A stretch of DNA of 64,000 nt from Tragulus kanchil (Eukaryota > Chordata > Mammalia > Artiodactyla > Tragulidae), in the NCBI GenBank assembly GCA_022376925.1, contig JAIOJX010000025.1:99103608-99167607 (forward strand), written 5' to 3'. The position numbers were made by a program, and so were the translations under genes. Positions 59,024-64,000 of this stretch are shown one piece after another (the first letter of the stretch is position 1; the number at the start of each line of letters is the position of its first letter). The notes beneath the pieces were generated by a model. The model ran no database searches and was not told where the DNA came from. It was given only the letters and a program-made list of their open reading frames with translations.

Positions 59024-61203
59024 ACCTTGTGCATTACTAGTTATATATGTTCCACTGCTGAAAAGTTCAAGACTGAATCTGTAGGCAACTTATTTTTAAA
59101 AACTACTTTGATAACTACACTGGAAACGTTCTTCACTTTCAAATCAGCCAGATGTTATTACTTTTAAAGTTAGATTTTGTGCGATCTAACTTTGTTTTTC
59201 CATTTGTTTTCGTTTTTGCTCATTAGGATCACCAAGGTATTTTTAGTTTATATTTTTATTGGAGTATAGTTGCTTTACAATGTTGTGTTAGTTCCTACTG
59301 TACAGCAAAGTGAATCAGCTGTATGTATACCTTAGATATCTCTTTTTTAAAATTTCCTTCCATTTGGGTAACCACACAGATTGAGTAGAGTTCCTGTGCT
59401 ATACAGTAGGTCCTCACTAGTTATCTGTTTTATATATAGTAGTGCATATATGCTAATCCCGATCTCCCAATTCAACCCAGGCTACCCCACCCCTCACCCC
59501 ACCCCCAACTCAGCCTGCTATCCATACATTTGTTCTCTACATCTGTTCTGCTCTGTGGTCTAACTTTGGCCACATGGATACTGCTCATATTCCCAGGATG
59601 CTACTGTGTCTAAGCATACAGGGTTGCTTCCTGAGATTTTTCAAATGGATGCAATGTATTACATGAATGCTAGTAGCTTGTTTTGTGATGAGAAAGTTTT
59701 TAATTGCACAGATTGATGACTGTCTTCCATACACTGAAATTTAATTCCCCAGTGCCTGCTCTTCCCTTTTAATAGTTATTTTAAGTTAGAGTTTTGTCTT
59801 TAGAGAAAACAAAGTGACTGGTATGGAAGAAAATCAATGGGAATGCATACTTATATAGGGTAACAGAATCACTAGTAGTGTGCATGCTAAGTGGTTTCAG
59901 ACATCTCCAACTTTTGTGACCCCATGGACTGTAGCCCGCTAGGCTTTTCCGTCTGTGGGATTCTCCAGGCAAGAATATTGGAGTGAGTTGCCGTGCTCTC
60001 TTCCAGGGGATCATCCCAATTCACAGATCAAACTTGTGTCTTTTATGTCGCCTACATTGGCCAGCATTTTTTTTTTTCTTTTACCACTAGCACCACCTGG
60101 AACTGTAGGCAACTGTTTTTTAAAACTACCTTGTGCATTACTAGTTATATATGTTCCACTGCTGAAAAGTTCAAGACTGAATCTGTAGGCAACTTATTTT
60201 TAAAACTACTTTGATAACTACACTGGAAACGTTCTTCACTTTCAAATCAGCCAGATGTTATTACTTTTAAAGTTAGATTTTGTGCGATCTAACTTTGTTT
60301 TTCCATTTGTTTTCGTTTTTGCTCATTAGGATCACCAAGGTATTTTTAGTTTATATTTTTATTGGAGTATAGTTGCTTTACAATGTTGTGTTAGTTCCTA
60401 CTGTACAGCAAAGTGAATCAGCTGTATGTATACCTTAGATATCTCTTTTTTAAAATTTCCTTCCATTTGGGTAACCACACAGATTGAGTAGAGTTCCTGT
60501 GCTATACAGTAGGTCCTCACTAGTTATCTGTTTTATATATAGTAGTGCATATATGCTAATCCCGATCTCCCAATTCAACCCAGGCTACCCCACCCCTCAC
60601 CCCACCCCCAACTCAGCCTGCTATCCATACATTTGTTCTCTACATCTGTTCTGCTCTGTGGTCTAACTTTGGCCACATGGATACTGCTCATATTCCCAGG
60701 ATGCTACTGTGTCTAAGCATACAGGGTTGCTTCCTGAGATTTTTCAAATGGATGCAATGTATTACATGAATGCTAGTAGCTTGTTTTGTGATGAGAAAGT
60801 TTTTAATTGCACAGATTGATGACTGTCTTCCATACACTGAAATTTAATTCCCCAGTGCCTGCTCTTCCCTTTTAATAGTTATTTTAAGTTAGAGTTTTGT
60901 CTTTAGAGAAAACAAAGTGACTGGTATGGAAGAAAATCAATGGGAATGCATACTTATATAGGGTAACAGAATCACTAGTAGTGTGCATGCTAAGTGGTTT
61001 CAGACATCTCCAACTTTTGTGACCCCATGGACTGTAGCCCGCTAGGCTTTTCCGTCTGTGGGATTCTCCAGGCAAGAATATTGGAGTGAGTTGCCGTGCT
61101 CTCTTCCAGGGGATCATCCCAATTCACAGATCAAACTTGTGTCTTTTATGTCGCCTACATTGGCCAGCATTTTTTTTTTTCTTTTACCACTAGCACCACC
61201 TGG
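59024..61203. repeat. Near-identical direct duplication, unit 1104 bp (D17)
   Basis: Copy 1 is 59024-60100 and copy 2 is 60128-61203, with 27 bp of filler. The filler 'ctgtaggcaactgttttt' resembles a degraded form of sequence inside the unit (59080-59105). One A-run difference near 59098. Confidence 0.93.
59247..59565 (-). mobile_element. Cetartiodactyl L1 3' UTR fragment (copy at 60350-60668)
   Basis: 'attggagtatagttgcttta', 'tactgtacagcaaagtgaat', 'gctatacagtaggtcctcac', 'ctaatcccgatctcccaatt'. This is the complement of the L1 3' end. Confidence 0.85.
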
Positions 61204-61209
61204 GAAGCC
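60981..61209 (-). mobile_element. Bov-tA SINE (truncated copy at 59878-60100)
   Basis: It reads 'gtgcatgctaagtggtttca' to 'ccacctgggaagccc'. Flanks 'actagtagtg' and 'accagtagtg' form the target duplication, complete only around copy 2. The first copy loses the last bases of the head at the D17 junction. Confidence 0.9.
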
Positions 61210-62359
61210 CACCAGTAGTGCAATCTGGGGCAAAACGTGTTTTTCAGGTTGTGAAGAACAAAACTGGACTAAAAGCATTCTGGAAATGTCTGCCTCTCAT
61301 TATTTCTTTTCAGTTTTAACCAAATAATGTCTACCTTTTCACTGGCCCTGGCAACTCCTCAACTATTCTGATTCAACATCTTGGCAGGCAGTAGTAGAGA
61401 ACTTAACTTTGGAATCTCAACAACTTACTCCCAAATAACCCAGGAAACCATGAAGACCCTCAGTGAGCACAGGCATGAAAGTATTTTCGGAAGGCCAAGT
61501 GATGTCATGTGAAATCTCTATTTGTCCACCTTATTTGAACAAATCTCAATGGGCATGATTTCAGCAGAATAAGGTGCCTCTTATTCTCAAGCTTTGGACT
61601 GAGTTCTGTTTGTGGACGTATCTGGGGAAAACTGGAAATTTCTTTGTTAAGTTCAAGTTCCTACATATCCAATGAAAAATTAGCGTAGTGGAGAAGAGCC
61701 AACACCAAAGATTGTATCTGCTGCACTGTGAAAGGACTGTTCTGTGATCAGAAGTGAAAGCAAAACAAAGCACTTTGATTGGCAGTACTTATGATGGACA
61801 AGTCTTTTCAGGCTGATGCTGAGATGGGGCTACAGATAAAGAAAAGCAGAGGAAATCTGAGAACAGTGGTGATCAGCAATTGTTCCTTATCTCCACCTGC
61901 ATCAAAATAGTCTGAGATGTGAGTACTTTTTTCAACTCATTTGTTCAGCAGAGGCTTGTTAAACTGCTTTTCAGTCGCAATGATTAGCTTGGGATGTGGT
62001 ATCCATATGACATGGCACCTAGCTCAAGGGGCTCACAGCCAAATTACAGGAGAAATTGATAGAAAGAAGTTATTATATTATAATGTAATAAAAAGAAATA
62101 TCCAAAAATGGAGTAAATTTACCATGAGAATGTAATCCCTAATTCCAAACTCATGACAAAAAACCCTTTCAGGCCTTGATTTTGTATTATTTCCTCTTTT
62201 TGAATGTCAGGACTTTTCCATATCTAATTTTTTATTCAAGGGGAAAATGTATGAGAGCTTGTTAGTTCACTTCTCTACTATTTGTGATCAGCTTCTAACC
62301 TAAGCATTGCTTGCCCCCCCAGCTGACTCTAATTTCCTTTTATCCTACAGAATAAATTT
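61210..62359. other. No recognisable feature
   Basis: Apparently unique sequence. ORFs at 61561-61773 and 61941-62135 match nothing I know. Confidence 0.4.
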
Positions 62360-62545
62360 CAGTTTATTGACCCTCCTGTACTCAGCCAACCTCCCTTTTG
62401 CTCATGATATTGTCCTTGACTTTTTATGTTTTTCTAGTCCTGGGAGATTATAAATTCCTTTAGGGGCAAGACCATTCCCATTTCATTCAGCGTGGAAACC
62501 CATCTTATGACTCTGGAACTTAATTTATACTCATTGAGTCAATAG
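62360..62545 (+). mobile_element. L2 LINE 3'-end relic
   Basis: 'gattataaattcctttaggg', 'gcaagaccattcccatttca' and 'atactcattgagtcaatagtg' resemble the L2 3' end. Confidence 0.55.
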
Positions 62546-63002
62546 TGAGTGAGACTCAGTGTAAGAAGCCTCGGGAGCATGATGACTCAGTCTGCCTGGT
62601 AGAACCACAGAAACACTGGAAGTTAACAAAGCGTGTATTGCTGTAGCTCATGGCATTGCTCTAAGTAACAGTTTTCTTATATTGTTTTTTTGGCCTGTAT
62701 ACAATTTATAATGGAGAAAGAAAGAATGTTATCTACCATTAAACTATGTGTTCTTGGAGCTTCTTAAATTTGGTCTGTGTCCCATTGAAAAAAATCAGAT
62801 AAAATGCACTGACTCTCTTACATTCTCACCTTTCAAATGTACTTGTGCTCATATATGTTTGTATATAGTTTCTAGGATTCCACAGACATTTTAAAACCCA
62901 TTGAGACTTCAGCACAAAACCTGATTTTTTGGAGCATCATCTTTCTCATTTCTGTGTGCCTGAACACAGCTCGTGGAGTCAGTGGACTGAGTTTTCCTAC
63001 AT
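62546..63002. other. No recognisable feature
   Basis: Unique-looking sequence. Confidence 0.4.
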
Positions 63003-63225
63003 GCGTGCATGCATGCTAAGTCACTTTAGTTGTGTTCAATTCATTGTGAGCCTATGGACTGTAGCCTGACAGGCTCCTCTGTCCATGGGATCCTCCAGGC
63101 AAGAATACTGGAGTGGGCTGCAATACCATCCTCCAGCAGATCTTACCAACCCATGGATAGAATCCATGTCTCTTATGTCATCTCATTGGCATGTTCTTAA
63201 CCACTAGAGTCACCTGGGAAGTCCC
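63003..63225 (-). mobile_element. Bov-tA SINE
   Basis: Complement of Bov-tA, from 'gcatgcatgctaagtcactt' to 'gtcacctgggaagtccc'. Confidence 0.92.
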
Positions 63226-63319
63226 AGCTTTCTTATACCCAATATTAATCTACAGAATTAGAAGGCAGCACTTATGTGCCTAGCATATTGTTTCATTTAA
63301 TCATGATAACCCACTTTTG

Positions 63320-63490
63320 AGATAGGTCAGCTTTCCTTCCTCAGTTTGCCGATGAGGACACTGCACACTAGAGAGGTTACATAATTTGGTAAAAACTTCA
63401 CAGCTTATAAGGGGTAGAGCGGAAACTCAAAGCCTGGCAGTCTGGCTCCTGGATCCTGCTCTCATCCAATATTCCATACTGGTTCACTTG
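63320..63490 (+). mobile_element. MIR SINE relic
   Basis: 'gccgatgaggacactgcaca', 'gagaggttacataatttggt', 'cacagcttataaggggtaga' and 'cagtctggctcctggatcct' match the MIR core and 3' part. Confidence 0.8.
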
Positions 63491-63578
63491 ACTCATTACA
63501 TCTTCTCCGTGTCTTACCAAGAAGTAAGAATGCCTATACCCATTTTACAGTTCAAGAACCTCAAGTGCAGCAAGTCTT

Positions 63579-63657
63579 AGGGTTGGTCAAAAAGATTGTG
63601 TGGCTTTTTTCATTAAAATCTTATACTAAAACTTGAATGATCTTTTTGGTCCACCCA
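63579..63657. mobile_element. Mariner-derived miniature element
   Basis: Terminal inverted repeats 'gggttggtcaaaaagat' and 'atctttttggtccaccc' enclose a short core, total about 77 bp, in a TA-containing context. The ends match the cetartiodactyl mariner type. No transposase is present. Confidence 0.82.
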
Positions 63658-63835
63658 ATACAATGAACTATTTTAAGTCATTTACATACTTATTTGTGGT
63701 AGATCTTGAATATGAACCTAGATGGATCTTACTCCAAAAACCATGGCATTTATACTATATCCAACTTCTAAGCATCTGCACTTGGTCAGCGTCCCCTCTG
63801 TAAGGACAAAGATAGGAAAATGTCAAAGTAGGGTT

Positions 63836-63928
63836 GCTGGTGGAGCCTGGTGAGCTACAGTCCATGGTCTCTCAAAGAGTGGGACATGGATTGGCTAACA
63901 GACACAGAAACACACAAAGGGCTGTTTG
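63836..63928 (+). mobile_element. Bov-tA SINE fragment, tail half
   Basis: 'gagcctggtgagctacagtc' and 'tctcaaagagtgggacatgg' correspond to the Bov-tA tail half. The tRNA-like head is absent. Confidence 0.75.
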
Positions 63929-63950
63929 AGCTACTATGTTTTAAGCTGTT

Positions 63951-63971
63951 TGGTTTGTGTGTGTGTGTGTA
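63951..63971. repeat. TG microsatellite
   Basis: A short (TG)n run close to the window end. Confidence 0.8.
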
Positions 63972-64000
63972 TTTAGACAAAGAGCTAGAAAATTCCCTAA

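Noticed and set aside
4675..61203. Regular ~1.1-kb repeats as a novel satellite or mobile system
   Set aside because: Each pair has different content, no shared termini and no target duplication. Only the unit length is constant, which points to assembly.

Overview
This is AT-rich, gene-poor nuclear DNA from a ruminant artiodactyl. The evidence is the repeat content: several BovB (RTE) LINE fragments, numerous Bov-tA SINEs, CHR-type tRNA-derived SINEs, cetartiodactyl L1 3' ends, a mariner-derived miniature element, and ancient MIR and L2 relics. I cannot name the species. I see no intact protein-coding gene, tRNA, rRNA, CRISPR array or prokaryotic feature. The longest open frames are either inside SINEs or unrecognisable.

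The one recognisable gene-derived feature is a full-length processed pseudogene of nucleophosmin (NPM1) on the minus strand at about 835-2965. It retains the 3' UTR, the basic C-terminal region, the acidic tract and the N-terminus, and is broken by two SINE insertions. Recombination between those two SINEs duplicated 353 bp. From about 3.1 to 4.2 kb lie two BovB fragments. The rest alternates unremarkable AT-rich sequence with repeats: an LTR at 7.5-8.1 kb, L1 at 10.4-14 kb, BovB at 15.2-17 kb, an inverted Bov-tA pair at 18.8-19.3 kb, L1 carrying a SINE at 19.9-20.7 kb, L1 at 30-31.5 kb and 34-36.6 kb, and a young SINE at 38 kb. Further on are LTRs at 41.7, 46.3, 49.5 and 51.2 kb (the last inserted in BovB), L1 with nested SINEs at 55-58.9 kb, and a mixed Bov-tA/MIR/mariner end.

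The dominant structural signal is 17 near-identical direct tandem duplications, each with a unit of about 1.02-1.17 kb, spread from 4.7 to 61.2 kb. They are separated by 0-51 bp of junction filler and differ mainly by homopolymer length and rare substitutions. In three places they chain so that a short segment occurs three times. The tight unit size, unrelated content, junction filler and one visibly corrupted copy (57353-57532) make unmerged overlapping contig ends the best explanation. If so, about 18.7 kb of the 64 kb is false duplication and the real locus is about 45 kb. Every repeat inside such a unit is listed with both copies, but should be counted once.

The most biologically interesting items are a CpG-preserving tRNA-derived SINE family that may be lineage-specific, an LTR whose U5-side region holds a ~50-bp minisatellite of tRNA B-box-like motifs, SINE-SINE recombination inside the pseudogene, and a CpG-rich segment at 26.6-26.9 kb with an exon-like acceptor/donor pair.
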